Part shown: positions 16,472 through 26,657 of the stretch, piece after piece
How the letters are laid out: each line of letters starts with the position of its first letter
Numbering within the stretch: position 1 is the stretch's first letter
DNA from: Actinomadura sp. KC06
GTDB taxonomy: Bacteria; Actinomycetota; Actinomycetes; Streptosporangiales; Streptosporangiaceae
DNA length: 64,000 nt
Assembly: GCF_004348735.1 (NCBI RefSeq)
Contig: NZ_SMKT01000008.1
Coordinates: 35,480-99,479 of the forward strand
Direction of reading: 5' to 3'
Notes under the pieces: generated by a model
Databases searched by the model: none
Told to the model about the DNA's origin: nothing
What the model saw: the letters and a program-made list of their open reading frames with translations, nothing else
Made by a program: the position numbers and the translations under genes

Positions 16472-16509
16472 CGATCGAGTCACTCGAACAGCGTACGAGC
16501 AGGAGTGCC

Positions 16510-18105
16510 ATGGCGCATATCGAGGTGAGCCGCCTGACCTACGCGCCGCCCGGCGGACGGCTCCTGCTGGACGACGTCTCGTTCCGCGTCGGAGCCGGAG
16601 CCAAGGCGGCGCTGGTCGGCCCGAACGGCGCCGGGAAGACCACGCTGCTGCGCCTGATCGCGGGCGATCTCCGGCCGTCGGACGGCGTCGTGACGAGTTC
16701 CGGCGGCCTCGGCGTCATGCGCCAGTTCATCGGCGGCATCCGCGACGGCCGCACCGTCCACGACCTGCTGCTCTCGGTGGCGCCCGAGCGTGTGCGGGAG
16801 GCGGCCGGCGAGCTGGCCGAGGCAGAGTCCGCCCTGGACGAGAGCGAGCAGAGCCAACTCGCCTACGCCCAGGCCATCACCGCCTACACGGACGCGGGCG
16901 GCTACGACATCGAGATCGTCTGGGACACCTGCACGACGGCCGCGCTGTCCCTCCGCTTCGACGAGGCGAAGACCCGGCCGGTGACGACGCTTTCGGGCGG
17001 TGAGCAGAAACGCCTCGTCCTGGAGGCCCTCCTGCGCGGCCCGGACGAGGTCCTCCTCCTGGACGAGCCCGACAATTACCTGGACGTGCCCGGCAAGGAA
17101 TGGCTGGCCGAGAAACTCCGCGGCGCGAACAAGACCGTCCTGCTCGTCTCCCACGACCGGCAATTGCTCGCCGACACGGCCGACCGGATCGTCACGGTGG
17201 AATCACGCGACGTCTGGGTCCACGGCGGCGGGTTCGCGGGCTACGCGCAGGCCCGCCGCGACCGCACCGAGCGCCTTCACGAGCTGCGCCGCCGCTGGGA
17301 CGACGAGCACGCCCGCCTCAAACGGCTCGTCCACACGCTCCGCCAGCGCGCCACCAACAATGACGCGGTCGCCTCGTCCTGTCAGGCCGCTCGCACCCGG
17401 TTGCAGCGCTTCGAGGAAGCGGGGCCGCCGCAGAGCGCCCCCAAGGAACAGAACGTGCGAATGCGCCTTCGAGGCGGGCGCACCGGAAAACGTGCCCTGA
17501 TCTGCGAGTCGCTGGAACTGGCCGGGCTGACGCGTCCTTTCGACCTCGAAGTCTGGTACGGCGAGCGCGTCGCAGTTCTGGGCTCGAACGGTTCGGGCAA
17601 GTCGACATTTCTGCGCCTGCTCGCCGGTGACGACATTCCTCACGAAGGCGTTCACCGGCTGGGGGCTCGGGTCGTCCCGGGCCATTTCGTCCAGACGCAT
17701 GCGCGCCCCGATCTGCAAGGCCGCTCGCCCGCGCAGATCCTCATGTCGGAGAACGCGCTGACCCGCAACGACGCGATGGCGGCGCTCGCCCGCTACGAGC
17801 TGGCTCCCGCGGGCTCCCGCCCGTTCGAGACCCTGTCGGGAGGCCAGCAGGCCCGGCTGCAGATACTCCTGCTGGAACTGTCGGGCGCGACCCTGCTGCT
17901 CCTGGACGAGCCGACCGACAACCTCGACCTGGCCAGTGCCGAGGCGTTGCAGGAGGGTCTGGCGTCCTATTCGGGCACCGTCCTGGCGGTGACCCACGAC
18001 CGCTGGTTCGCCGCCGACTTCGACCGCTATCTCGCCTTCGGTACCGACGGCGAGGTCCGCGAGTCTGACACCCCGATCTGGCGCGCCGACATGGCCGGAT
18101 TGTGA
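16510..18105 (+). CDS. ABC-F family ATPase, probable antibiotic-resistance ribosome protector
   Basis: This 531-residue protein contains two ABC domains and no membrane segments. Domain 1 has GPNGAGKTT, LSGGEQKRLVLEALL and LLLDEPDNYLD; domain 2 has GSNGSGKST, LSGGQQARLQILLLEL and LLLDEPTDNLD. A charged linker of about 80 residues (RDRTERLHELRRRWDDEHAR onwards) lies between them. Such duplicated soluble ATPases bind the ribosome; resistance members dislodge ribosome-targeting drugs. The divergent TetR regulator favours a resistance role over a housekeeping one. Start ATG with AGGAG just before it. Confidence 0.88.
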   Translation: MAHIEVSRLTYAPPGGRLLLDDVSFRVGAGAKAALVGPNGAGKTTLLRLIAGDLRPSDGVVTSSGGLGVMRQFIGGIRDGRTVHDLLLSVAPERVREAAGELAEAESALDESEQSQLAYAQAITAYTDAGGYDIEIVWDTCTTAALSLRFDEAKTRPVTTLSGGEQKRLVLEALLRGPDEVLLLDEPDNYLDVPGKEWLAEKLRGANKTVLLVSHDRQLLADTADRIVTVESRDVWVHGGGFAGYAQARRDRTERLHELRRRWDDEHARLKRLVHTLRQRATNNDAVASSCQAARTRLQRFEEAGPPQSAPKEQNVRMRLRGGRTGKRALICESLELAGLTRPFDLEVWYGERVAVLGSNGSGKSTFLRLLAGDDIPHEGVHRLGARVVPGHFVQTHARPDLQGRSPAQILMSENALTRNDAMAALARYELAPAGSRPFETLSGGQQARLQILLLELSGATLLLLDEPTDNLDLASAEALQEGLASYSGTVLAVTHDRWFAADFDRYLAFGTDGEVRESDTPIWRADMAGL

Positions 18106-18134
18106 TAGCGGACGGAAGGAACGGTATTTGATCG

Positions 18135-18150
18135 TCCCTCCTCGGAGGGA
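18135..18150 (+). terminator. Short hairpin after the ABC-F gene
   Basis: TCCCTCC and GGAGGGA arms around TC form a 7-bp stem about 30 bases after the ABC-F stop. There is no T-run. It may be a weak terminator or mRNA 3' stabiliser, and it also sits 30 bases before the next start codon. Confidence 0.35.
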
Positions 18151-18180
18151 GAGGCTTGGCCTGACCGCGAGGGGGACGAT

Positions 18181-19044
18181 GTGGGCGACTGGCCGGACAG
18201 CGAGCTGAGCGACGAGGAACTCGACGTCGCGTACAACGTGCGGCGGAAGGCCGGGAAGGAGCTGCTGGAACGGCATCTCGCCCGGTACCGCGCCGAGTCG
18301 GAGCAGGCCGTCGCGGGCCTCCCCGGGCATCCCGGAGTCGTCTACGACGAGGCGAGCGGTGAGCGGCTGGACGTCTGGGGCGCCGACGGCAACGGCCTCA
18401 GACCGGTCTTCATCTTCTTCCACGGCGGATACTGGTTCGCGCTTTCGCGGCAAGACTCGTCGTTCATGGCGCGGATGCTCCACGAGCAGGGCATCGCGAC
18501 CGTCGTCCCCGATTACACGCTCGCCCCGAAGGCGACGCTGGAGGAGATCGTCCGGCAGGCGCGGGCGGCGGTCGCGTGGGTGCATCGGCACGGGCGCGAG
18601 CACGGGCTCGACCCGGAGCGGATCGTGGTCGGCGGGAGCTCGGCGGGCGGGCACCTGGCCGGGATGACGATGGCCGGACGCTGGCAGGAGCGGTTCGGGC
18701 TCCCCGAGGACGTCGTGAAGGCGGCGATGCCGGTCAGCGGGCTGTTCGACATCCGCCCGATCACCCGCATCTACGTGAACGACTACCTGCGGCTGGACGA
18801 GGAGCGGGCGGCGGCGCTGAGCCCCGCCCTACTGCCCGCCGACCGGCGGTGTCCCGCCGTGTTCGCGGTCGCGGAGAACGACGGCGCCGGGTTCCTGGCG
18901 CAGTCCCGGCGGTTCCAGCCGCAGTGGGACGCAGGCGACCTGATCATCGTCCCGGACCGCGACCATTTCGACGTCGTCCTCGACCTGGGAGACGCGGAGA
19001 CGGTGCTCGGCGGGAGGCTGGTCGATCTCGTCCGGTCCGTGTGA
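18181..19044 (+). CDS. Alpha/beta hydrolase, probable kynurenine formamidase
   Basis: This 287-residue hydrolase has the oxyanion motif HGGYW (81-85), a nucleophile elbow GSSAG (Ser154) and a C-terminal DRDHFDV histidine motif. These are the features of the arylformamidase/esterase family that hydrolyses N-formylkynurenine to kynurenine. Kynureninase and 3-hydroxyanthranilate genes within 8 kb support this substrate. GTG start after GAGGGGGA. It converges with the LysR gene with no spacer between stop codons, so it is outside the main kyn operon. A general acyl-glycerol esterase is the alternative. Confidence 0.72.
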   Translation: MGDWPDSELSDEELDVAYNVRRKAGKELLERHLARYRAESEQAVAGLPGHPGVVYDEASGERLDVWGADGNGLRPVFIFFHGGYWFALSRQDSSFMARMLHEQGIATVVPDYTLAPKATLEEIVRQARAAVAWVHRHGREHGLDPERIVVGGSSAGGHLAGMTMAGRWQERFGLPEDVVKAAMPVSGLFDIRPITRIYVNDYLRLDEERAAALSPALLPADRRCPAVFAVAENDGAGFLAQSRRFQPQWDAGDLIIVPDRDHFDVVLDLGDAETVLGGRLVDLVRSV

Positions 19045-19980
19045 TCAGGTCACCGCGCCGGCGATCTCGGCGGCCTCGTGCCGGAGGTGGTCGAGCATCA
19101 GCCGGGCCGACGGCGTCGGGGCGCGGTGCGCGGGAAGGGTGACGCCCACCTGGCGGCGGACGGTCTCCAGCGGCACGGGCAGCGGCGCGATGTCGGCGTC
19201 GGTCCGGGCCACCAGCTCGGGCAGCGCGGCGATCATGTCGGTGTCGCGGACGAGCGTCCGGACGGTCAGCACCGAGGTGCACTCGACCAGGTTGTCCGGC
19301 AGGACGAGCCCCTCTGCTCGGAAGACCTGCTCCAGCTCGGTGCGCAGGGCCGTCTGCTCCAGCGGCAGCACCCACGGGTAGTCGAGCAGGTCGGCCAGGC
19401 CGAGGTCCCGCCGGTCGCGGGCCGGGTGGCCGCGGCGGGCGACGAGCCGGACGGGCTCGCCGTAGAGGGTGATCTGGCGGAGCCCGCGCAGGTCGCCGAT
19501 CGGGTTGAGGCGGCCGAGGATCAGGTCGATCTCGCCGTCGAGCAGGCGCGGGACCTGGGCGTCGAACGTGGCCTCCCGGACGATCACCGTGATGCCGGGG
19601 CGGTCCCGTTTCAGGGCGGCGATCGCGCGCGGCAGCAGCACGTTGGACCCGGCGAGGAGCGTTCCGATGGTGACGGTGCCGACCTCGCCGTCCGCGAGGC
19701 CGGTGATGCGCTCGCCCGCGCGGCGCAGCTCGGCGAGGACGGCGCGGGCGTGCTCGACGAAGGCGTCCCCGAACATCGTCGGCGTCACGCCGCGCGGGCC
19801 ACGGGTGAACAGCTCCACGCCGAGGATGTTCTCCACCTCGCGGAGGCTGCGCGTCACGGCGGGCTGCGCGAGGTGGAGGTGCTCGGCGGCCCGCAGGACG
19901 CTGCCCTGGTCGGCGATGGCGACGACGAGGACCAGGTGGCGGAGCTTCAGCCGTCCGTTCAGCAGGTCGATCGCGCGCAT
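19045..19980 (-). CDS. LysR-family transcriptional regulator of the kyn cluster
   Basis: This 311-residue LysR protein has a winged HTH at about 12-70 (LRHLVLVVAIADQGSVLRAA, then LHLAQPAVTRSLREVE) and an effector-binding domain at about 95-300. It is divergent from the aldehyde dehydrogenase gene that opens the catabolic operon and shares a promoter region with it that holds a clear dyad. A pathway intermediate such as 3-hydroxyanthranilate or a muconate is the expected inducer. The start is ATG, with no strong ribosome-binding site before it. Confidence 0.9.
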   Translation of the reverse strand: MRAIDLLNGRLKLRHLVLVVAIADQGSVLRAAEHLHLAQPAVTRSLREVENILGVELFTRGPRGVTPTMFGDAFVEHARAVLAELRRAGERITGLADGEVGTVTIGTLLAGSNVLLPRAIAALKRDRPGITVIVREATFDAQVPRLLDGEIDLILGRLNPIGDLRGLRQITLYGEPVRLVARRGHPARDRRDLGLADLLDYPWVLPLEQTALRTELEQVFRAEGLVLPDNLVECTSVLTVRTLVRDTDMIAALPELVARTDADIAPLPVPLETVRRQVGVTLPAHRAPTPSARLMLDHLRHEAAEIAGAVT

Positions 19981-19989
19981 GCCGCCTTA

Positions 19990-20009
19990 CTATCACAGTC
20001 CCGTGATAG
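19990..20009. promoter_or_regulatory. LysR-type binding site between regulator and kyn operon
   Basis: CTATCAC and GTGATAG form perfect 7-bp arms around AGTCCC, ten bases upstream of the LysR start and about 80 upstream of the dehydrogenase start. It is close to the T-N11-A pattern of LysR sites and placed where an autoregulator/activator would bind. Binding by the adjacent LysR is inference from position. Confidence 0.6.
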
Positions 20010-20090
20010 CTCCATGGTCGATTGGTATTTGCCAGGCATAGCTTCGCGGGCAGAGGATCGAGGTGGCGGAACGTCCGCGGGAGGAGAGCG

Positions 20091-21527
20091 ATGAAGGCTG
20101 AGCACTATGTCGGCGGCGTGTTCCGTTCGGACGGGACGTCCTTCCCGCTCATCGCGCCCGCGGACGGCTCCGAGCTGGGAGCCGTCCCCGAGGCCACGCG
20201 GGAGGTCGTGGACGACGCCGTCACCGCGGCTCAGGCGGCGCTCCGCGGCCCCTGGGGGACGACGAGCGCCGAGGACCGCGCCGCCGCGCTGAGGGCCGTC
20301 GCCGACGGGATCCAGGCCCGGTTCGAGGAGTTCGTGGACGCGGAGGTCGCCGACACCGGCCGGTCCCGCGAGTTCGCCAGGACCGTCGACGTGCCGCGCG
20401 CGATCGGCAACTTCCGCTCCTACGCCGAGCTGCTCTACGGGCGTCCCGAACGGGCCTACACGACGCAGATCCCGGGGTGGAGCGGGGGAGCGGGGGAGGC
20501 GCTCAACTACACGGTCCGCAGGCCGCTGGGCGTCGTGGCGATCATCTCCCCGTGGAACCTCCCGCTGCTGCTGTCGACGTGGAAGATCGCGCCCGCCCTC
20601 GCCTGCGGCAACGCGGTCGTGCTGAAGCCGTCCGAGGAGACGCCGTCCACCGCGACGCTGCTCGCCCGCGTGATCGACGACGCCGGGCTCCCGGACGGCG
20701 TGTTCAACCTGGTCCACGGGCACGGCCCGGACGCGGCGGGGGAGTTCCTCACCGGACATCCGGGCGTCGACGCGATCGCGTTCACGGGCGAGTCCGCCAC
20801 CGGCGCCGCGATCATGCGGAACGCCGCCGACCACGTCACCCCCGTCTCGTTCGAGCTGGGCGGCAAGAACCCGGCGCTGGTGTTCGCCGACGCCGACCTC
20901 GACGCCGCCGTGGACGGGACCGTCCGCTCGTCGTTCACCCACTCCGGCCAGATCTGCCTGTGCACCGAGCGCGTCTACGTCGAGCGGCCGGTCTTCGACG
21001 AGTTCGTCGTCCGGCTCGGCGAGCGGGCCTCGGCCCTGGACGGCTACGGCCCGATGATCTCCGCCGGCCACCGCGACAAGGTCCTCGCCTACTACGGGCT
21101 CGCCCGCGACGAGGGCGCCACGGTCGTCGCCGGCGGCGGGGCGCCGTCCTTCGGGGACGAGCGGGACGGCGGCTTCCACGTCGAGCCGACCGTCCTGACC
21201 GGGCTCCCCGAGACGGCCCGCGCCGTCCGCGAGGAGATCTTCGGCCCGGTCTGCCATGTCGCGCCGTTCGACACCGAGGACGAGGCGCTCGCGCTCGCCA
21301 ACGACAGCCCCTACGGGCTCGCGTCCACGCTGTGGACCCGCGACCTGTCCAGGGCGCACCGGGTCGCGCCGCGCGTCGAGACCGGGATCGTCTGGGTGAA
21401 CTGCTGGAACATCCGCGACCTGCGCACCCCGTTCGGCGGTGTCAAGGCGTCGGGGATCGGGCGGGAGGGGGGAGAGTACTCCTTGGACTTCTTCTCCGAG
21501 CCCGTGAACGTGTGCATCCAGATCTGA
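20091..21527 (+). CDS. 2-aminomuconic/2-hydroxymuconic semialdehyde dehydrogenase
   Basis: This 478-residue NAD-dependent aldehyde dehydrogenase has a cofactor region [23 protein letters not shown], general base Glu255 in FELGGKNP and catalytic Cys289 in [12 protein letters not shown]. The [15 protein letters not shown] segment is typical of the hydroxymuconic/aminomuconic semialdehyde subgroup. It would oxidise 2-aminomuconate-6-semialdehyde, formed after ACMS decarboxylation, to 2-aminomuconate. The ATG at 20091 has GAGGAGA just before it and is preferred over the upstream in-frame start. It is the first gene of the operon under the LysR dyad. Confidence 0.86.
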   Translation: MKAEHYVGGVFRSDGTSFPLIAPADGSELGAVPEATREVVDDAVTAAQAALRGPWGTTSAEDRAAALRAVADGIQARFEEFVDAEVADTGRSREFARTVDVPRAIGNFRSYAELLYGRPERAYTTQIPGWSGGAGEALNYTVRRPLGVVAIISPWNLPLLLSTWKIAPALACGNAVVLKPSEETPSTATLLARVIDDAGLPDGVFNLVHGHGPDAAGEFLTGHPGVDAIAFTGESATGAAIMRNAADHVTPVSFELGGKNPALVFADADLDAAVDGTVRSSFTHSGQICLCTERVYVERPVFDEFVVRLGERASALDGYGPMISAGHRDKVLAYYGLARDEGATVVAGGGAPSFGDERDGGFHVEPTVLTGLPETARAVREEIFGPVCHVAPFDTEDEALALANDSPYGLASTLWTRDLSRAHRVAPRVETGIVWVNCWNIRDLRTPFGGVKASGIGREGGEYSLDFFSEPVNVCIQI

Positions 21528-21538
21528 AGGCGAGCCCA

Positions 21539-22324
21539 GTGACAACGAACATCGACGCCGCGGCCGAGCGGCTCCTCGACGCCTACGCGTCCGGCGTGCC
21601 GTGCGCGCCCGTCCGCGACCTGATCACGACGGCGGACGACGGGTACGCCGTCCAGGACCGGCTGACCGGGCGCTGGCTCGGCGAAGGACGCCGGCTCGCC
21701 GGACGCAAGATCGGCCTGACGTCGCGGGCCGTCCAGGAGCAGCTCGGCGTGGACAGCCCCGACTTCGGCATGCTGTTCGCCGACATGGCCGTCCCGGACG
21801 GGGCGGAGATCCCCGCGGGCGCCGTGCTGCAGCCGCGGGCGGAGGCTGAGGTCGCGCTCGTGCTGGAGCACGACCTCGTCCACGAGCGGCACACCGTCGC
21901 CGACGTGATCCGCGCGACCGCGTTCGCGCTGCCCGCCATCGAGGTCGTCGGCAGCCGCGTCCGCGACTGGGACATCACGCTCGCCGACACCGTCGCCGAC
22001 AACGCCTCGTCCGGCCTGTACGTGCTGGGCGGCCGCCCGGTCCCGCTCAAGGACGTCGACCTGCGCCTGTGCGGGATGGTGGTGGAGCGCCGCGGCGAGC
22101 AGGTCTCGACCGGCACCGGCGCCGCCTGCCTCGGCCATCCGCTGAACGCGGCGCTGTGGCTCGCCGACACGCTCGTCCGCGTCGGGCGCCCGCTGCGCGC
22201 GGGCGACACGGTCCTGACCGGCGCGCTCGGCCCGGTCGTCCCGGCCGCGCCCGGCGACGTGTTCGAGGCCCGCATCGACGGCCTCGGCGACGTCCGCGCC
22301 GCCTTCGGCAAGGAGCAGGGCTGA
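21539..22324 (+). CDS. 2-keto-4-pentenoate hydratase (MhpD type)
   Basis: This 261-residue member of the fumarylacetoacetate hydrolase-related superfamily has [38 protein letters not shown] (metal-binding acids) and [11 protein letters not shown]. These match hydratases adding water to 2-oxopent-4-enoate. In the 3-hydroxyanthranilate route the step follows decarboxylation of 4-oxalocrotonate. GTG start 11 bases after the dehydrogenase stop with GAAGG upstream. It is coupled to the decarboxylase gene by a one-base TGATG overlap; the two enzymes normally form a complex. Confidence 0.85.
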   Translation: MTTNIDAAAERLLDAYASGVPCAPVRDLITTADDGYAVQDRLTGRWLGEGRRLAGRKIGLTSRAVQEQLGVDSPDFGMLFADMAVPDGAEIPAGAVLQPRAEAEVALVLEHDLVHERHTVADVIRATAFALPAIEVVGSRVRDWDITLADTVADNASSGLYVLGGRPVPLKDVDLRLCGMVVERRGEQVSTGTGAACLGHPLNAALWLADTLVRVGRPLRAGDTVLTGALGPVVPAAPGDVFEARIDGLGDVRAAFGKEQG

Positions 22325-23067
22325 TGGTGGACGTCGACATGCTCGCGGAGCGGCTGGACAAGGCCGCCCGGGACGTCATGCCCGTGGCGAAGCTCACCGA
22401 GCGGACACCGTTCGACGTCGCGACCGCCTACGCCGTCCAGCGCGCCGGGATCGAGCGGCGCCGCCGCCGGGGCGAGCGGCTTGCCGGGGTGAAGATGGGC
22501 TTCACCAGCCGCGCGAAGATGGCGCAGATGGGCGTGGACGACGTCATCTGGGGCCTGCTCACCGACGCGATGCTCACCGAGTCGGCCGTGGACGTGTCCC
22601 GCCTGATCCATCCGCGGATCGAGCCGGAGATCGCGTATCTGATCGGCCGGGAGGTCCGCTCGGCCGCGGAGGTCGAGTCGGCCGTGACCGGCGTCGCGGT
22701 CGGGTTCGAGGTGCTCGACTCCCGGTACCGGGACTTCAAGTTCACCCTCCCGGACGTCATCGCAGACAACGCGTCCGCCGCCCGGTTCGGGTTCGGGGCC
22801 TGGCACGCGCCGCGCGACCTGTCGAACGTCGGCCTGCTCATGGAGATCGACGGGCGTCCGGTGCAGACGGGCTCGTCCGCGGCGATCCTCGGCGACCCGG
22901 CCCGGTCCCTCCGCGCCGCGGCCCGGCTCGCGCTCGGCGCGGGGCTGAGGCTGGAACCCGGGTGGATCGTCCTCGCGGGCGCCGCGACGGCCGCCGTCCC
23001 GCTGCCGAAGGGCGCGCACGTGCGGGTCACCGGCGCGGGCCTCGGCAGTGTGGAGGTCACCGCATGA
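22324..23067 (+). CDS. 4-oxalocrotonate decarboxylase
   Basis: This 247-residue paralogue of the preceding hydratase has [19 protein letters not shown] and WGLLTDAM, then [14 protein letters not shown]. The [15 protein letters not shown] pattern is characteristic of the decarboxylase branch (XylI/DmpH). It removes CO2 from 4-oxalocrotonate (2-oxohex-3-enedioate), the product of 2-aminomuconate deamination. Its stop is part of an ATGA that also begins the linker ORF in the repeat array that follows. Confidence 0.86.
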   Translation: MVDVDMLAERLDKAARDVMPVAKLTERTPFDVATAYAVQRAGIERRRRRGERLAGVKMGFTSRAKMAQMGVDDVIWGLLTDAMLTESAVDVSRLIHPRIEPEIAYLIGREVRSAAEVESAVTGVAVGFEVLDSRYRDFKFTLPDVIADNASAARFGFGAWHAPRDLSNVGLLMEIDGRPVQTGSSAAILGDPARSLRAAARLALGAGLRLEPGWIVLAGAATAAVPLPKGAHVRVTGAGLGSVEVTA

Positions 23068-23224
23068 GCGGAGCGAACCGGGGGGTGTGGGGGGTCGGCC
23101 CCCCACAGGAGGCTCGCATGAGCGGAGCGAACCGGGGGGTGTGGGGGGTCGGCCCCCCACAGGAGGCTCGCATGAGCGGAGCGAACCGGGGGGTGTGGGG
23201 GTCGACCCCCCACAGGAGGCTCAC
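23064..23224 (+). repeat. Tandem array of the palindromic repeat (3 units: 54, 54, 53 bp)
   Basis: Units begin at 23064, 23118 and 23172 with ATGAGCGGAGCGAACC, continue with GGGGGGTGTGGGGGG, a TCGG (third copy TCGA) loop and CCCCCCACA, and end with AGGAGGCTCGC (third copy AGGAGGCTCAC). The first two units are identical; the third lacks one G. Each contains the 9-bp TGTGGGGGG/CCCCCCACA stem found at the other three loci in the window. Confidence 0.95.

Positions 23225-23228
<4 letters not shown>
23064..23228 (+). CDS. Repeat-encoded 54-codon linker ORF in the kyn operon
   Basis: This ORF is made entirely of the repeat array: [18 protein letters not shown] twice, then a third, frameshifted copy ending GSTPHRRLT. 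Its ATG overlaps the decarboxylase stop (ATGA, 23064-23067), and its TGA overlaps the ATG of the deaminase gene (ATGA, 23225-23228). AGGAGG precedes each internal ATG by 5-6 bases. It could therefore be translated and would keep ribosome coupling across the array. No known domain is present; a functional peptide is unlikely, but translation is plausible. Confidence 0.45.
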
Positions 23229-24246
<1,018 letters not shown>

Positions 24247-24256
24247 CGAGGGTCCC

Positions 24257-25294
24257 GTGACGGTCATCGACGTCCACACGCACGTCTTCCCCCAGATCAC
24301 CCGGCGGGAGGGCGCCCTGCTCACCGGCGCCGGGCAGCCGTGGCTGCGCGTCGACGGCGGCGGCGCCGGAATGATGATGAGCGGCGACGAGGAGTACCGG
24401 CCGGTCGGGGAGGCGCTCTGGGACCCGGCCCGCCGGCTGGCCGACATGGACGCCGCGGGCGTGGACGTCCAGGCCGTCTCGTCCACCCCGCTGATGTTCG
24501 GCTACGCCGCCGAGCCGGGCCGCGCCGCCGACTGGTGCGACCTGGTCAACGAGCGCATCCTCGCGTTCTGCGCGGGCGCGCCCGGGCGGCTGCTCCCGCT
24601 GTGCCAGGTCCCGCTGCAGGACCCGGCGCTCGCCTGCGACGTCGCGACCCGCGCGAAGGCGGCCGGGCACCGCGGCGTCCACATCGGCAACCACGTCGGC
24701 GACCGCAACCTCGACGACGAGGGCATCACCGAGTTCCTCGCCCACTGCGCCCGCCTCGGCCTGCCCGTGCTGGCGCACCCCTGGGACATGCTCGGCGCCG
24801 ACCGCATGCGCGGCCACATGCTGCCGTGGCTCTGCGGCATGCCCGCGGAGACGCAGCTCAGCATCCTCGGGCTGATGCTGTCCGGGGCGTTCGAGCGGAT
24901 CCCGGAGTCGCTGCGGCTGTGCTTCTGCCACGGCGGCGGAAGCTTCGCGTTCCTGCTCGGACGGGCCGACAACGCCTGGCACCGGCGCGACATCGTCCGC
25001 GCGGGGTCGCCGCGGCCGCCGTCGGAGTACGTCGACCGGTTCTACGTCGACTCCGCCGTGTTCGACCCGCGCGCCCTCCGCCTCCTCGTGGACGTGATGG
25101 GCGCGGAACGCGTGATGCTCGGCACCGACTACCCGTTCCCGCTGGGCGAGCTGGAGCCCGGCACGACGATCCGCGAGTGCCCCGGCCTGGACGACGCCGA
25201 ATGCGCCCTCCTGCTCGGCGGCAACGCGGAGACGTTCTTCGCCGCCGCCCCCGTCGAAGAGGAACTCGTGACCACCGAAGGAAGCGCACCATGA
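24257..25294 (+). CDS. 2-amino-3-carboxymuconate-6-semialdehyde decarboxylase
   Basis: This 345-residue amidohydrolase-fold protein has HTH metal ligands at the start (VIDVHTHVFP), VLAHPWDMLG, FCHGGGSF and GTDYPFPLGE (metal Asp). The match to ACMSD is strong, with MLGADRMRGHMLPWL between the ligands. It diverts ACMS away from quinolinate toward 2-aminomuconate semialdehyde. GTG start eleven bases after the dioxygenase stop. Its stop overlaps the ATG of a seven-codon mini-ORF that leads into kynureninase. Confidence 0.92.
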   Translation: MTVIDVHTHVFPQITRREGALLTGAGQPWLRVDGGGAGMMMSGDEEYRPVGEALWDPARRLADMDAAGVDVQAVSSTPLMFGYAAEPGRAADWCDLVNERILAFCAGAPGRLLPLCQVPLQDPALACDVATRAKAAGHRGVHIGNHVGDRNLDDEGITEFLAHCARLGLPVLAHPWDMLGADRMRGHMLPWLCGMPAETQLSILGLMLSGAFERIPESLRLCFCHGGGSFAFLLGRADNAWHRRDIVRAGSPRPPSEYVDRFYVDSAVFDPRALRLLVDVMGAERVMLGTDYPFPLGELEPGTTIRECPGLDDAECALLLGGNAETFFAAAPVEEELVTTEGSAP

Positions 25295-25330
25295 ACCTCG
25301 AAGAAGCACCGTGAACCTCGAAGAAGAGGC
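25291..25330 (+). repeat. 20-bp tandem duplication of the kynureninase start region
   Basis: ATGAACCTCGAAGAAGCACC (25291-25310) is followed directly by GTGAACCTCGAAGAAGAGGC (25311-25330), 17 matches in 20. The first copy forms a mini-ORF (MNLEEAP, 25291-25314). Its ATG overlaps the decarboxylase stop and its TGA overlaps the kynureninase GTG, giving two successive four-base couplings. The downstream gene begins MNLEE in the second copy. Confidence 0.85.
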
Positions 25331-26564
25331 GCGGCGGCTGGACGCGGGCGATCCGCTGCCCACGCTGCGCAGCGAGTTCCTCGTCCCGCCCGCGCCCGGC
25401 GGGACGTTCGAGGAGGCGGCGTACTTCGCCGGGAACTCCCTCGGCCTCCAGCCGAGGAGCGTCGCCGCATTGCTCCGCGAGGAGCTGGACGACTGGGCGC
25501 GGCTCGCCGTCGAGGCCCACACCCAGGGCCGCCGCCCCTGGGTGGACTACCACGAGCTGGCCCGCGAGCCCGCGGCCCGGCTCGTCGGCGCGCTGCCTCA
25601 CGAGGTCGTCGCGATGAACTCGCTGACGGTCAACCTGCATCTGCTGATGGCGAGCTTCTACCGGCCCGCCGGGACGCGCACCCGCATCGTCATCGAGGAC
25701 TCGGCGTTCCCGTCCGACTCGTACGCGGTCGCTAGCCAGGCCGTCCACCACGGGCTCGACCCGGCCGCGGCGGTGGTCCGCCTCCGGCCGCGTCCGGGCG
25801 AGGAGAACCTGCGCACCGAGGACGTCCTCGGCTTCCTCGAACGCGAGGGCCGCACGGTCGCGCTCGTCCTGCTCGGCGGTGTCAACTACCTGACCGGCCA
25901 GCTCATGGACATGCCGGCGATCACCAAGGCGGGCCGGGCCGCCGGCGCCGTCGTCGGCTGGGACCTCGCGCACGCGGCCGGGAACGTCCCGCTGCGGCTG
26001 CACGACTGGGACGTCGACTTCGCGGCCTGGTGCACCTACAAGTACCTCAACAGCGGGCCGGGCGCGGTCGCGGGATGCTTCGTCCATGAGCGGCACGTCC
26101 GGGACGCGTCCGTGCCGAAGCTGTCGGGCTGGTGGGGGACCGACCCGTCCGTCCGGTTCCGGATGGATCCGGACATCGCGCCGCCCGCGTCGGCCGACGC
26201 CTGGCAGCTGTCCAACCCGCCGATCCTGGCGCTGGCGCCCGTCCTCGCCTCCCTGGAGATCTTCGACCGGGTCGGGATGGACGCGCTGCGCGCCAAGAGC
26301 GAGCGCCTCACCGCCTACCTGGCGTCGCGGCTCGCCCCGATCAGCGGCCTCGACATCATCACCCCGCCCGACCCGGCCGCCCGCGGCGCCCAGCTCTCCC
26401 TCCGGGTGGACGGCGCGGGCGCCCTCGTGAAGCACCTCGCGGACGCGCACGGCGTGATCGCCGACGCCCGCGAACCCGACGTCGTCCGCCTGGCCCCCGT
26501 CCCGCTGTACTGCACGTTCCACGACTGCCACCGCGCCGCCGAAGCCCTCACCGCCCTCCTCTAG
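25311..26564 (+). CDS. kynU: Kynureninase
   Basis: This 417-residue PLP enzyme of aspartate aminotransferase fold has AMNSLTVNLHLLMASFY, WDLAHAAGNVPL and the PLP lysine in WCTYKYLNSGPGAVAG. All are diagnostic of kynureninase. It cleaves kynurenine or 3-hydroxykynurenine to (3-hydroxy)anthranilate and alanine, feeding the dioxygenase encoded two genes upstream. The GTG start at 25311 is part of a tandem duplication. The N-terminus (MNLEEEARRLDAGDPLPTL) is normal in length. It is the last gene of the operon. Confidence 0.94.
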   Translation: MNLEEEARRLDAGDPLPTLRSEFLVPPAPGGTFEEAAYFAGNSLGLQPRSVAALLREELDDWARLAVEAHTQGRRPWVDYHELAREPAARLVGALPHEVVAMNSLTVNLHLLMASFYRPAGTRTRIVIEDSAFPSDSYAVASQAVHHGLDPAAAVVRLRPRPGEENLRTEDVLGFLEREGRTVALVLLGGVNYLTGQLMDMPAITKAGRAAGAVVGWDLAHAAGNVPLRLHDWDVDFAAWCTYKYLNSGPGAVAGCFVHERHVRDASVPKLSGWWGTDPSVRFRMDPDIAPPASADAWQLSNPPILALAPVLASLEIFDRVGMDALRAKSERLTAYLASRLAPISGLDIITPPDPAARGAQLSLRVDGAGALVKHLADAHGVIADAREPDVVRLAPVPLYCTFHDCHRAAEALTALL

Positions 26565-26657
26565 GACGCGTCGTCCACATCGATTCGGCCCAGCGGGGGA
26601 AGGTGGTCACCCGCTGGAGGGAGGCTGCGACAGGGCGGTCGTCGTGATGATGTCGGC

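Noticed and set aside
21583..23213. Open frames starting [10 protein letters not shown] inside the palindromic repeats
   Set aside because: They begin in the repeat and run antisense through kyn genes; they are by-products of the element, not genes.
23064..23224. CRISPR array
   Set aside because: The three units are contiguous copies without unique spacers and lie inside an operon; there are no cas genes.
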